From Apus apus (Eukaryota; Chordata; Aves; Apodiformes; Apodidae), in assembly GCF_020740795.1 (NCBI RefSeq), contig NC_067282.1, positions 152,754,858 through 152,818,857 on the forward strand: 64,000 nt of DNA, given 5' to 3'. A program made the translations under genes and the position numbers. The notes under the pieces were generated by a model, which saw nothing but the letters and a program-made list of their open reading frames with translations, made no database searches and had not been told where the DNA came from. Shown in pieces: positions 1 to 11,126 of this stretch (positions are counted from its first letter, which is position 1; the number at the start of each line of letters is the position of its first letter).

Positions 1-1679
1 TTATGGGCCTTAACACTGGGCAGGGGCCAGGTAGGAAAGGTGCCTAAGACCACAAAGCTGCCAGAGGGGAAGGTGGGGCTGCAAAGGGTTGTGCAGTCTG
101 CACCCTCACCAAGGTGACACCAAGCTGGGGCAAGGGACAGCATCATGTCGTGTCCCCCATGCGAGTGCTGCCAAAATCCCCTTGCAAGCTCCAGTGTAAA
201 GTGTGACAAGAAGCAAGGTTTTTGCACAGGGTCCCTCAGGGTCCTTTTTGAGGTGCCACCACCTGCAGTGGTCCTCCACAATGCATGGGCTTGCAAGTGG
301 CTAAAGAGGCATCCTCTGCTGCCAGTTCCTTGCATTTTTTATTTCAATCAAATGCTCTGGTTTGCTCTTCCTTACTGATTCTCCTCCCCACACCCATCTC
401 TCTCCTCACAGGGCTCCCTCACATTTCTGGCTTTCCGGAGACTCAGAGACATTACTTTTCAGGAAGAATACAACACCCTGTTCCCTAACTCCCCATCCTT
501 GCTGCCTTAGTGCCCCTTGCTGATGGGGGAATTTGGGGGAAGGGGTGAAGGGATGCAGCTGGAGGAGGTTACTGAGCAGAGACAGTTCCAATGCCGCAAC
601 CATGGGTGTGTGGTCACTGTAGGGCACTGGGTGGGAAGACATGGGCCATTGAACTGGAGGGGGGTTGTCCACTGTAAGGGGATGTCCCTCTGAGGAGTTG
701 GAACTGGCAGTTTCTTCTCCTCCTCCTCTGCTCCCTTCTTTCCTTCCCCTGTACCCTAACTAATGCTGCATAACAACACTGTGCCTTTCTTTTGATTCCT
801 GCTCAGACCTAATACAACAGCCAGAAGATGCCATCTGCCCTCACCACTTTATCTCCTCCATTTTCTCCCAGCCCTCATTCCCCAAAAACCTCTCCCCCCA
901 TCACTTGCTAGACTGCTCACCTCTATCTGGGATGCTCTGGGACAACAAACCATGCCTGCTGGGGTCTGGGATGCTAAACCCTGTGCCCAGGCTCCCTCAG
1001 TCCACCAAAGGGTGTCCTGTCTGCAGTGCCCGGGGCAGGAGGCAGCAGTACACTTGCTAACTATCCCCTGGTCTGGGAAGCAGCTGCCTTGCCTCCTCCT
1101 GCTCCTTCCCAAGGTCTGTGCTGCATGGTGCAAATGTTGGCCAGTGAAAGGGTTACAGGGGGTGATCACTACCTCGCTACTCCAGGTCAAATCCTGCTCT
1201 CCTTCCTGGCCTCTGCAGGCGTAACAGCTGCATAGATCCAGCCCAGCAGAAGAACCTTCTGTGGTGCTGCTGAGGCAGATTGCCTTCCCAGGGGCAGGAG
1301 GGGCTGAACGGGATAACCACACGCCAACTGAGCCTCTGCGACCCGTGCCACCTCAGTGAAAGCCCACCATTGGGCAGGAGGTGCCCAGCACACCCCAGAG
1401 ACAGCAGGGAGTCCTAGCAGGCTGCAGGCAGCTATCTGGGCTGGCAGCCATTCCTGCCCACTCCTCCTCTCTCCCAGCGGACTCCTTTCTGTGGGGCAGC
1501 CTGAACCTTCATGCCCTCGGGGGTGTTTCACCAGGGGTCTGCCAGGCGGGCCTCGCACACTAATCCGTAACCAGTACTAACCCCACTTTTGTTTGTTTCT
1601 CTTTCTCGGTGTGTTCCCCCTCTCTTTCTCCCCTCCCCTCTCTGCTTCCCTTCTCTTCCCTCCACTTCCTCCCTTAAAG
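1..1679 (+). other. SYNGR1: SYNGR1 last intron (3' part)
   Basis: This stretch precedes the terminal SYNGR1 exon and ends in the acceptor AG at 1678-1679. It shows no convincing coding exon; the open frames in it are short and resemble nothing I recognise. Its last 100 bases are almost pure pyrimidine and are preceded by a perfect TACTAAC motif. The 5' splice site and the earlier exons lie outside the window. Confidence 0.85.
1575..1581 (+). promoter_or_regulatory. SYNGR1: Candidate distal branch point TACTAAC
   Basis: The heptamer TACTAAC is the optimal branch-point sequence, with the presumed branch A at 1580. From there to the acceptor at 1678-1679 there is no other AG, only a polypyrimidine tract of about 95 nt. 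The spacing of 99 nt is far longer than the usual 20-40 nt. That layout is typical of regulated or pyrimidine-tract-protein-sensitive exons. Use of this A is inferred, not shown. Confidence 0.6.
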
Positions 1680-1898
1680 GTGGGCCAGGCATTTCTGGCG
1701 TATCAGCGTTTCCAGTTGGGTGCCGATTCAGCCCTCTTCTCCCAGGACTACATGGACCCAAGCCAGGACTCCGGCATGCCTTATGCTCCCTACACGAATG
1801 AGGAGGATGCTACAGATGCGGTGGGGACATACCAGCAGCCCCCCCCAGCAGATGCTTTTGACACCGAGACACAGGGGTACCAAACGCAGAACTACTGA
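1680..1898 (+). CDS. SYNGR1: Synaptogyrin-1, terminal coding exon (partial gene)
   Basis: This exon encodes the last 72 residues of synaptogyrin-1, an abundant tetraspan (MARVEL-type) protein of synaptic vesicles implicated in exocytosis and short-term plasticity. Only the end is in the window: the tail of the last membrane segment and the cytosolic C-terminus. The frame opens directly after an AG acceptor with VGQAFLAYQRFQLGAD, followed by the hallmark SALFSQDYMDPSQDS and MPYAPY, and ends in the tyrosine-rich TQGYQTQNY before TGA at 1896-1898. These blocks match mammalian SYNGR1 closely. The middle of the tail (NEEDATDAVG, then PPPADAFDTE) is the variable part. The four transmembrane helices are encoded upstream, outside the window. 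The paralogues SYNGR2 and SYNGR3 are less likely because of the YMDPSQDS...YAPY block. Synteny with TAB1 and MGAT3 supports SYNGR1. Confidence 0.95.
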   Translation: MGQAFLAYQRFQLGADSALFSQDYMDPSQDSGMPYAPYTNEEDATDAVGTYQQPPPADAFDTETQGYQTQNY

Positions 1899-2056
1899 GC
1901 CACCGAAGCCCCTTTCCCTCCCCCTTTCCCTTCTGCCCCCTTTCCCGCTGCTGGCAGAAAGCCGAGGCACAAACCAGACACGTGCATAGTGGCACAAGAG
2001 GTGGCTCTCAGCTATGCTCCAGCCTTCTGGGTCATCTGTTTTTATTTATCGTTTTT

Positions 2057-2096
2057 AAAAAAGGAAAAAAGAAAAAAAAAAAAAAAAGAAAAAAAG
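2057..2096 (+). repeat. A-rich tract in SYNGR1 3'UTR
   Basis: About 40 bases that are almost all A with a few G. It could prime oligo-dT internally and mimic a poly(A) site in cDNA libraries. Confidence 0.9.
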
Positions 2097-2331
2097 GTTT
2101 CCCCATCACCTCTTCCTTCTCCTCCCCCCAAAAACTACCTGCCAGAACCAAACTCTTCCAGTGACAAGAAGGTCCCCCCTTCCCTCCTCTCCCTCCTGCC
2201 TTGCTGCAGAGGGCAGAGTCTGGCTGGTGGACAGGAGAGGGGCTATGGCAGCAGCAGGGCAGGGGAGAGGGTGCTGGAGGCAGAGGGAAGGAGTGAGAAG
2301 GACTGGGGACCTTCCTAGAAGAGATGGTGTC

Positions 2332-2337
2332 AATAAA
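2332..2337 (+). terminator. SYNGR1: Proximal poly(A) signal AATAAA of SYNGR1
   Basis: AATAAA lies about 430 nt after the stop codon, in the context GTCAATAAAGTA. If used it would give a short 3'UTR lacking the GATA cluster, the hairpin and the AT-rich block. Its use is a prediction. Confidence 0.45.
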
Positions 2338-5243
2338 GTAGACATGGGAGCATCTGTTATTAGGCTGGAGGGCCTGGTAGCTCAGGGAGGGGAAAGGTGT
2401 TGGAGTCTGCCTGCAGGAGTGCAGGGGGGGAAGGGAAGCTGGAGGGGAGCAGGAAGGGCATCCCCCATACAAAGACGGGGGGGCTTTTCTCTGCCACACA
2501 CTGGGGAGGGAGAGGTGCTTTATTTTTAGAGGGTTTGGGGAGAAGTGGTATTGGGGGGCGGGGAAGCACAAAGAGATAAAATGGAAAGGGAAGGAGGAAG
2601 ATTTGCAGGTACAAAGACCACAGGCACATCTGCAGGTTAGAGCAAGATGCTTGGCAGTGCAGAGGGGCAGTGCCATGAGAGTCACTCCTTCCCCAGCCCT
2701 CTTGGATTGAGGTGGAGGTGGTTTCCCTCACCTGTACATCCTGCTCGCTGCTCTTCTCAGACCAGTGTTTGGTGAGGCAGGAGAGGAGCCATGCCCAGTC
2801 CCTGGCCCCCAGACCCAGTGTCTGTGGGAGGAAGGATGGAGGAGGTGGGCTTCAAGGGGGCTCTGAGAGCCCTCATCCCCAGCTGGGCTGGTTTGAGGGA
2901 GAGAGGAGAGCTTTACCATGTCACCCTTGGCAGAAGGAGGAGAAAAAAAGCCAGTTTTGCTCCCAGGTCTTGCTGAACCCTCCCTCCATTCATCTGCTAC
3001 CACAGTGCAAAGTGTCTTGCTGATACCATCTTTGTACCACACAGGAATGGAGCAGGATTTTCTCTGGAAAAAAATACTGCTACTGGCATGGCCAGCATGC
3101 ATCTGGCTCTTGTAGAGGGGTGCAACCAAGCAGGGAAGGGTCTCGCCTTGTGCAGCGGCGCTTTGCCTGCCACGCAGAAGGGGAGGAGGTCTTGGTGTGG
3201 AGAGAATTAGTTAGGGCCAGACTCAGCTCTCTGAAAACAGATCTTACTGTACTTTACATAAACTATACCTTACTGCGTCCTCTGCAGCATCTCAGATCCT
3301 GTCTGTATTTAAAGCCTCACCTAGGTGGCAGCAGTGACTCTCAGATAGAGCTCGCATGGACATCATTCCTCACTCCTCATGATTTTGTTTCAAGTAAAGA
3401 CACGGCTGTGGAAGCACACTCTTTATTCCCGGATATAAGTAAGGTCTGTGTAAGAAGACAGTTCCTAAAGGGAAATAATTCAGAAAAACCCACCTGGACA
3501 GACATCCCCAGCCCAGACATCTCTCAGAGCACAAGAAGCAGGGTTTGCCTGCCAGCAATGAGGAGCTCCATCCCCTAGACTCCACGCAATACTGGCCCCA
3601 GGAGCAGAGATCAGGAGCAGATTCAAAATCCATAGGTGCTCCCCTTCAGTGTCCAGACTATTCCCTGTAGCACCCCTAGGAGTCAGGAGGATGTGACACA
3701 GGTCTGGCCTGTGGTTGCGTAAAAATCTCATCGGGAGGACACAGAAGTTATCAGTCTTCCCCTCAGCACAATTCCTCTCCAGATGCCCCACGATAGGAAA
3801 GGGGTAGAAACCATAGAGCTGAAGGCTCCAAGAGGGAAGGGGGGCAGTTGTTCTCTGCTGTATATGGGCACTGTTTCTACCTGCTCCCACCAGCAGACTT
3901 GTGCTGCAGGTGGCTTGTCCTCTCCATGGCTTGACCTCCACATGGCTTGCTCCCCCTTGCTGGTGATTAAACACTGGTGAGGATGGGAGAGGGGGACCAG
4001 CTAGCCCTGTGGATGCACCAGGAGGGAGAGGGCACACATCCCTTGCTCTGTGACTGCAAGCGAAAGCAATACTGTAAATAGGAGGGGTATTTTTTGGAGG
4101 GAAGCCCCTCAGGCTTCTTCTTCTGTGGGGTCAGCCTAATATTTAGGCTTGGGAGGGGATTACTTTATTGAGAGAGGTTTGTTATGACTGTGGCTGTGGG
4201 GGGAGCTCCCTCCAATCTGTTTCTCCTGCTGGGGGAGAGAAAAGAATGAATGATGAGGTGGAGGAGGAGAAAAACTAGTTGTACTTACCCGGACTCATCT
4301 GTGTCATCATTCATGCTTTGTGTTTTGGGGGTGGGGGGGTGGAGACCAAGAGGAGTAGGAGGTTTTAAATAACCTGCCCTCAGCACAAAAATGTGCTGTA
4401 CTTTTTGGGAGGAGCTACCCATCACCTGTCCCTCTCCTTGGTGAGCGAGTGAGGGACCAGGTGCATGAGGACAGGTATGGACCCTATGTGGGGGGGGGTC
4501 TACCTGGGGCTCTGTTTTCAGGTGTAGCACAGGAGCATCTTACATGCCCACTCTCCCAACAGAGTTACATAGGTGGCTAAACACCATTTTGGGCTGACTA
4601 ATGAGCAAGCTTTTCTTTAACCTCTTTGGCTTGCTTCCCTTATGTAATCAGCTGGTGGGCTCTGGTGGGCTTGAGGTAGGAATGAGCCTCCCCCTCAGAG
4701 CTGGCACTTCAGTGAGACATGAGCCAGGTGACTTCATCCTGGGTTATTGCCCATGTCTCTGTCCCTTTCCTCCTTGCTTTGTGTCATAGGAAAGGCATTG
4801 GTGTGGCAGGGGATACTACAACAGTAGATACTCGAGCAACTTCTTGCTTTTTCTTGTGGGAGAAGGCATACTGTCCTTGGATTGACATGCTTTCAGCCTT
4901 GGTAGTAGAGAGTTGGTGGTGACACACCTGGGGGTGGGGCTCTCCTTGTTTGCATGTAGCTCTTTAAAATGCAATTTCCAGTGGCATTTGGCTGTTTCTG
5001 CAGCTGATGAGAGATAAGGACCTACCCAAAGGGTTGGTTATCTTATCTTAGGCGCTTCTGATAAGGTGCTGCCTGTTTTTGGAGATCATAGACAAGACCT
5101 GAGCAGCTGGCTGGGCCATGTCCCTTTTAGATCCTAAATGTAGTTGAGATCAGCCCCACTCTACCGATTAGGAGATCAGAGGGAAGGCTGTATAAGCAAA
5201 ACGATAAGGCGGCTTTCTTCCCCCTCTGCCATTTGTCTGGATT

Positions 5244-5266
5244 ACAGAGGATTATGCATCCTCTGT
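5244..5266 (+). promoter_or_regulatory. SYNGR1: Perfect 9-bp stem-loop in SYNGR1 3'UTR
   Basis: ACAGAGGAT (5244-5252) and ATCCTCTGT (5258-5266) are exact reverse complements around the 5-nt loop TATGC. In RNA this would form a short stable hairpin. No known element is recognised. It may be a protein-binding structure or chance. Confidence 0.5.
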
Positions 5267-5740
5267 CAGGAGGAAGAGCCTCTTGATGTCGTTTTATCTT
5301 AGGAAGGCCCCAATTAAGGGCCTGCTTTGTGGACATAGGGGCTGCAAAGGGTAAAGGGATGATGAAACTTTGCCCCAGTTCTACTTGTTGCTTCAGTCTC
5401 CTGATATATCCCCATCCCCAGCTCACCCACATCCCCACCACATTGTTCATCACCCCATGACACACCCTTCCCCTCTGCATTATTCCTGGCAGTTCCCTCA
5501 GGGGAGGAGGTGTCTTTGTCCCTGCACCCTATCAAGCACTTGAGAGGACCCGGGAAGGCAGCGTTGCAGGGTGCTTCCCACAGGAGTCTCAGCTCCGGTC
5601 CCCAGAGCAGGTACCAGGCAAGGAGCCCAGCGAGGCCACCTCATGCAGCAAGTCCAAACCTTCCATCCCTGCTGCCTGCGTGGCATCTCTACCACCACCC
5701 GGGCTGCCCTGCCCCTTCCCGTGCCGCATTACTGCCTGTG

Positions 5741-5811
5741 TATAGTATATATATTATATATATATATTTAAAAAGATGTATAATATAAAGCTATACATAT
5801 ATACGTATATA
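5741..5811 (+). repeat. AT-rich alternating TA block in 3'UTR
   Basis: This block is a low-complexity run of TATA and TATATAC steps near the 3' end of the SYNGR1 transcript. In RNA it would be an AU-rich, weakly structured region, possibly a stability element. It lacks clustered AUUUA pentamers. Confidence 0.7.
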
Positions 5812-5886
5812 CGATGACTCACGGATGGCCTGCCGCATACAGGATCCCCTGAGTGGTCTTGCCCAAGCCCGAGTGTCCCTTCACCC

Positions 5887-5910
5887 CTCCTCCTCCTCCT
5901 CCTCCTCCTC
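5887..5910 (+). repeat. (TCC)n microsatellite
   Basis: About eight TCC units in the distal SYNGR1 3'UTR. Confidence 0.9.
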
Positions 5911-6033
5911 CATCCCTCCCCCCTGTCCGTTCTGAACTCCAACTACAGCGAACCCCGCCACCTCGGCACCTGTGTTTACAATGTCCTATATATTTGTGGT
6001 TAACAAAGTGAAGGTGGTAACTACTGGTGTCTC

Positions 6034-6039
6034 AATAAA
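6034..6039 (+). terminator. SYNGR1: Distal poly(A) signal AATAAA of SYNGR1
   Basis: AATAAA in the context TCTCAATAAAGTTATG lies about 4.1 kb after the stop, at the end of an AT-rich, UTR-like stretch. A genomic A-tract (6072-6102) and a T-rich, G-containing segment follow. I infer cleavage about 15-25 nt downstream. Confidence 0.7.
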
Positions 6040-6071
6040 GTTATGATGTTAAAAATAACCAAACTATATGG

Positions 6072-6102
6072 AAAAAAAAAAAAAAGAAAAGAAAAAAAGA
6101 AA
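6072..6102 (+). repeat. A-rich tract just beyond SYNGR1 poly(A) signal
   Basis: A run of A with a few G begins about 33 nt after the AATAAA. It is genomic and may confuse mapping of the true cleavage site. Confidence 0.9.
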
Positions 6103-8260
6103 TGGTCTGGATTTTCTTCTTTGGGGAGGGATGGCTTTTATAGCTGGGTTTGCTATGAGAGTATGGCTCCTATGCACCTGTATGACTGGCTGGCAAGTTT
6201 AGTGACAACTGTTGGCCTGAATGGAGGAAAGAGTCCTAAAGAATTGCCCTTACTGAAATCTGCATTTCAGGGGGCTGCTGGTTTTTCTGGGCCTAAGTTT
6301 CAAATCACACACACCATCATGAGTCTCTTGCCTAATGAGTGGGAAAATGTAAGAAGGAGCTTGACATGCCATACGAGAGGTGGACGCTCATTGTGAAAGG
6401 GGTGTGTGGGGATGGGGAACATACAGGAATATAGCATACAAACCTGTATGAAAATTAACATCAGTATTTTCACACCTGGGGAAGCAGAGCAGTTTATTCC
6501 TTTGATGTGTCTTTACCTCTATTCATGTGTGTGTGACCATTGCTTGGGTGTCTAACACAGTACATGTTTTCAAAACACAGTCAAATACTGGGAAACCAGC
6601 TCCCAGGGCACTGGCAGCAGTGGGTGTCAGTAATTGATCGCCCACCATTGAAAAGGATCTCAATTCAACAGGCTCTGCAATAAAAATAAAATTCAAAATC
6701 CCACCCTGTGCCAATGCTTAGGTGAAGCTTCCTTCTCATTCCCTTTTAATGAGCCTGTCACCTGAGTCCCCGAGTATCGCATTTCCCAACACTTGTGCAG
6801 CTTGAGCAGGTGAGCAGAGACACACGATGGCGAGCGGGCTCTATCCAGTTCTCCAAACTGTCTCTCCTGTTGGGGACACAACTGAGCACACACAGGCTGT
6901 AGCTTCACATCACATCATACATAAAAGTGTTGATAGACCCATCTGTTCCTTGATTTATCTTTGTTTGGACAAAGGCCCTTCCTACGGCCCCAGCTTTTGC
7001 GATGGAAGTGTTGTGGAGATACCGTGCCCACAGAAAGGCAAACATCTGTGCTGGCGACAGGTGGAGTTAACTGGTGAGACAAGATGTTGCCAAAAGCAAG
7101 CATTTAAGACGAATAAGACTCCAACATTACTAGTTTGTTTGTTTCTTCTAATCATCTGAAATCTCTTTAATTTTGCTTTCTGGTATTTCAAGCTCTTATG
7201 AGTCATGTTTTGAAGCTTGTCCCTGCAGCCATGACATCTAGAAACATAATTCTATTATAAAGTTGTTTTTTAAAAAAAGTTCACATAATCCCAGAACTCA
7301 AGGAGATGAGACTTTCTTTAGTGTGTCAAGGAATTCAATAAAACCATGTTTTGGCACAACTGAAAAAAACCCATTTTGTCCCTCAAAAATCCAGCTGGCC
7401 CAAAGCTCTGTATAAACTGTTTTGCAGTGATATTTGGCTCTCTCTTGGGGGGATCAGCACTCCCCCACAATTCCCCCTTCCCCTGGCAGTGGCTCTCCAC
7501 CTCGACTCTCCAACTCTCTGGAGGGTGCTGGGGGAAAGGAACGTGCTGTTTCCAGCTCTCCTTCCTTAGTGCTTATTCTCTCTATTGCTCCACATCTATT
7601 TCTTTGCTGTTCCAGCCTGCTTGGAAATAGTGGTCTGCAAGAAGGGCGAGGAGCATCTGTGCCTGTGGGAAGCACCAGGCTGAAGCTAGGAGATGCAGCT
7701 GGGGAGACCTCAGGGTGGAGCTGCGTGAAGGCTTCCAATGCTTCCCCCTCCATCATCCCTTTTTGCAATGGTCTGCTCCAGGAGCAAAGCAACTGTGGCA
7801 AACTGGCTCTCTCAGAGAGACCCCTCTTTTTTTGCCCTGCCACTTTCTGCAAGCCTTGCCAAAACTCATGACTTTCCAGCCCCAGCCTCCGTTATCATCA
7901 AAACAAGGCAGAAAAAAAATATCTCCCTAAACCTATTTCACAAGCAATCAGTAGAAACTAAATGATGTGATGGCTTCTGCTGGCAATCCTATATTTGCTT
8001 CCCATCGTGTGTAGTTTCCAAGCACCTACAGGAGCCCTGCACTGGGGCTGCCCTCTGCTCCCTGCCCCCCACAGCACATTGTTCAATCATGCTCTTCATC
8101 TTTCAGCCAGCAGCCCAGCAGTGACCACACTTCTGCATTTTCTACAGAGAACACCTTAATAAAGACAGGAAGGCAGCTGCACAGCTTGGCACCAGAAATA
8201 CCCTGTGTCTAATCCCTAGCACTGGGGACAAAGAAGCAATGAGAAACAATACATTTACAA

Positions 8261-8290
8261 AGAGAGAAGGGGAGAGAGAGAGAGAGGGAG
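8261..8290 (+). repeat. (GA)n microsatellite
   Basis: A short GA-dinucleotide-rich repeat with interruptions. Confidence 0.85.
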
Positions 8291-11126
8291 GAATGAGAAA
8301 TATGGGAGTTCAACATGAGAGAGGGAGCTGTCGATCCAGAAGTCAATGAATCATATAATTAATTTATTGGTGCATGGATTATGAGGTTCAGTGACATTCT
8401 TGGGGAGATTCTGGCTGCATGAGAATACAGCGTGGTAATTTCTGGGAGGATTTGCAGAAGGTAAGAAGCATAAATAAAACAAAGGCTAAAATAAGCTTGA
8501 ATGATACAACCAACAAAAACTCTCTTGCTGCAGGATTTCATCTTGCAAATGTTGCATAAAGCTGTTGCTCTCTGAGATATTCATTAAGGAGCACACCGGC
8601 TTTGGTAGCACTTTCCTTTGGAGGACTGTGAAATGATGGACAAATATGCATCTAGTACTACAAGCAGCCTCATTTAGTACATCTTGGTATTAAATATCTG
8701 CAGGCCAAGTGGTTAATTTCCTCACTTATGGTTAGGGCAGAATCTGGCACCAGTGTTTTCACCTAGGAAAAAAATGTTCTGCACCAGGTCTGTGTTCCAG
8801 CCCAAACAGGCAGGAAAAAAAATAAAGCAGAATGACAAAGATTAGTGACTACGACCTGGAGTCAGGCAATTTACATTAGGAGCAGGACACATTTTTAACT
8901 GCAAGATGTGACTAGTCATTGTACAAACAAGGAAAGTGGCAGCTTTTCTATCATGTATCTTTAGGAAAGTTGTTTTGCTCTTGCACTGAGATCACATTCT
9001 GCCCTATCACACCCACACACAGAGTCTGCTCTTGTTAGTCTCAAACGGACTCACTTATGGATGTAAGACAGAAACGACTTCTAAATTCCCAGCCCTGCAA
9101 TGCGATACATGCTGGCAGTCTGAGCTCACCACAAGCCTTGCTGATTTCAGTGGTGCTCTGAGCAAGGACAGGACCTGCCTGAGCTCATCAAGGTGCATGA
9201 CTGCAACCTTGAATGTCATTAAATAAGCATAAGCTTCTGCTGCAATGCTGAGAAAGTGACACTGTGCTTTAAAGCAGAGAAACACACCTGTTGCTTTTTA
9301 ATGACACGGACAATGCTGTTCTACACATACTTCTGCACCACCAGGAATTCTTCTTGACATTCAAAAGAAAACAAATCTGTCCATCCTACTTTTAATTTTA
9401 CTTCAGACTTGAGAACCATTCCTGTAATTATTTGTGCCCATTCAAAGCTTTGCTCACAGAAACAGTGCAAAGGACATCAGTGAGACCAAGCATATACAGA
9501 AAGCTAAACATGCGGAAACTTGTTTGTAGGCTGAGGTTCTAAATTTAGCATTTTCTTCTATCTTTGGCCAATATAAATCTGAAAAAAAACGCTATTCTGC
9601 CTTCATACCTAAGTCTGCTTGAACGGCTGAATATTTGTGAGCCTTGCATGACGGGGAAGGACTAGTAATCTTTGCATCTTTGGAAGAAAGAGATGTAACA
9701 AAACAATAGACAAAGGATTTACAGGAAAGGGAGCTGGAATCCTCTAGCAGGGTCCCCTGCAGCAAAAAGCATCATTCCATAGAATGGGGTTAACTAACTG
9801 GCAATTAATTCTGAAGTGCATCTAAATCTAATATGTTTGCCACAAAGATGTCATTAAAAGAGTATCAAGCCACTGCTGGAAGTCAGGACTACTTAACACT
9901 CCCACCCTCACCACAAATGTACTGCTACACATGACTGAAACTGCACGTCTTTCATGCTGGAGCCTCTTCAGCTTCGATTCACACAGAGAGACGTGCTCTC
10001 CCCCAGGCCCCCTGCTGCCGCAGCTTGGCTGGCAGCCGTCACCCGCTTCAAGAGATGCTGCTCAACACACCTGGAGGGCTCTTCTGCTGACTTATAATGC
10101 GAAGAAAGTGGGGGCAGTGATTCTTGTGGCTTCTCTCCGGCTCCAGCTGAGCGGATTCAGTGGAAACTGTCCCTCCTGAAAGACCCTACCTCAGCCTAGG
10201 AAGGATCTTAAAGAACAGTAAAATCACTGGTCTCTGGTTTTGCCTGTGTCGTTCAGGCAGGCACACAAGCAATTTTGCTGTTGTGCCTGACTCGAGACTA
10301 CCACGGACTGCTCCAAATTGTGGTGGATACTGAGAATCATCTATCAGCTGTTCTAGACACCTTCCCGTCATTTTCCTGAGGGCACGGTCCCACTATGTCC
10401 TTGTTACAGCCTGCAAAAGAGGGTGGGAAGGGGCTGTGGATCATCTCTGTGGGAGACAGACTCCAAGCTGAGACAAATGGATGCCTCTCGTGGTGCCTAT
10501 GGAGCAGCAGTGCAGCTGGGAGATGGCATATTTGACTTCCCTGGGCTTGGTGTTCCCTAGAAGTTGCACAGAGCAAGACACAGTGCTAAGAAAAACATTT
10601 CAGCACCAGCCTCCCTCAGGGCTCTCTGGCACCCAAGGTGATGCCGTTGTAGAAGATCCTCACAACTCTGGCCCTCTTCCCTTGCAGTGGTGGCCGAAAG
10701 GTGCTTCTTTCTCACACAACCGAAGGCCTCAAGGGAAGAAATGGAGATGGCTCCATTGTCCCTAGACAAAAGGAATGGGGAACAACAGGGAAACTTAAAA
10801 AATCTTTCACTTGGGTGGGATTTCTCTGCTCGGGGAGGTGAGCTGACCACGCTCTCTGCCCCAGCCAGGCAGGCAAGCATCACGCTGGGGCATCCCCGTG
10901 GGCTCCCCTGTACCACAGGGCTCACGAGGGGGTGCCCAGGTCTCCAGGGAGTTCCACATTGGGAGCCTCAGCACCTTCCACCACATCGCTCAGGCTGCAT
11001 TTCCAAGAGCCCTTGAAGCCCTCAGGCCCACGTTGACTTCTAGGCTGTAACATCCCCCGCCACTGGCTGATGGAAAGCTCAACGTGAGCTGACAGAAATG
11101 ACGAGCCCGGAAAATCCATCTGTATC

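Larger units (their letters stand above)
1899..6050 (+). other. SYNGR1: SYNGR1 3' untranslated region
   Basis: No coding exon follows the stop at 1898, and the next strong poly(A) signal in good context is AATAAA at 6034. Mammalian SYNGR1 also has a multi-kilobase 3'UTR, so I take the whole stretch as UTR. It contains an A-rich tract (2057-2096), a proximal AATAAA (2332), a cluster of GATA-type motifs (5013-5299), a perfect 9-bp hairpin (5244-5266), an AT-rich block (5741-5811) and a TCC microsatellite (5887-5910). The cleavage position is inferred. Confidence 0.7.
6051..11126. other. SYNGR1-TAB1 intergenic region
   Basis: I see no supported gene here. It holds an A-rich tract (6072-6102), a GA-rich microsatellite (8261-8290) and otherwise unique sequence. 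Open frames are short and scattered on both strands without recognisable protein similarity. Confidence 0.7.

Noticed and set aside
2032-2685. A 217-residue minus-strand frame in the SYNGR1 3'UTR
   Set aside because: Pro/Ser-rich low-complexity translation ending in poly-Phe from an A-tract. No homology recognised and no promoter.
6072-6102. A-tract as the tail of a processed pseudogene
   Set aside because: The sequence before it is the natural SYNGR1 3'UTR with its poly(A) signal and there is no target-site duplication, so it is only a genomic A-run.
9032-9285. Short overlapping frames as a small gene between SYNGR1 and TAB1
   Set aside because: Frames of 60-80 residues at chance frequency, no splice sites or recognisable motifs.
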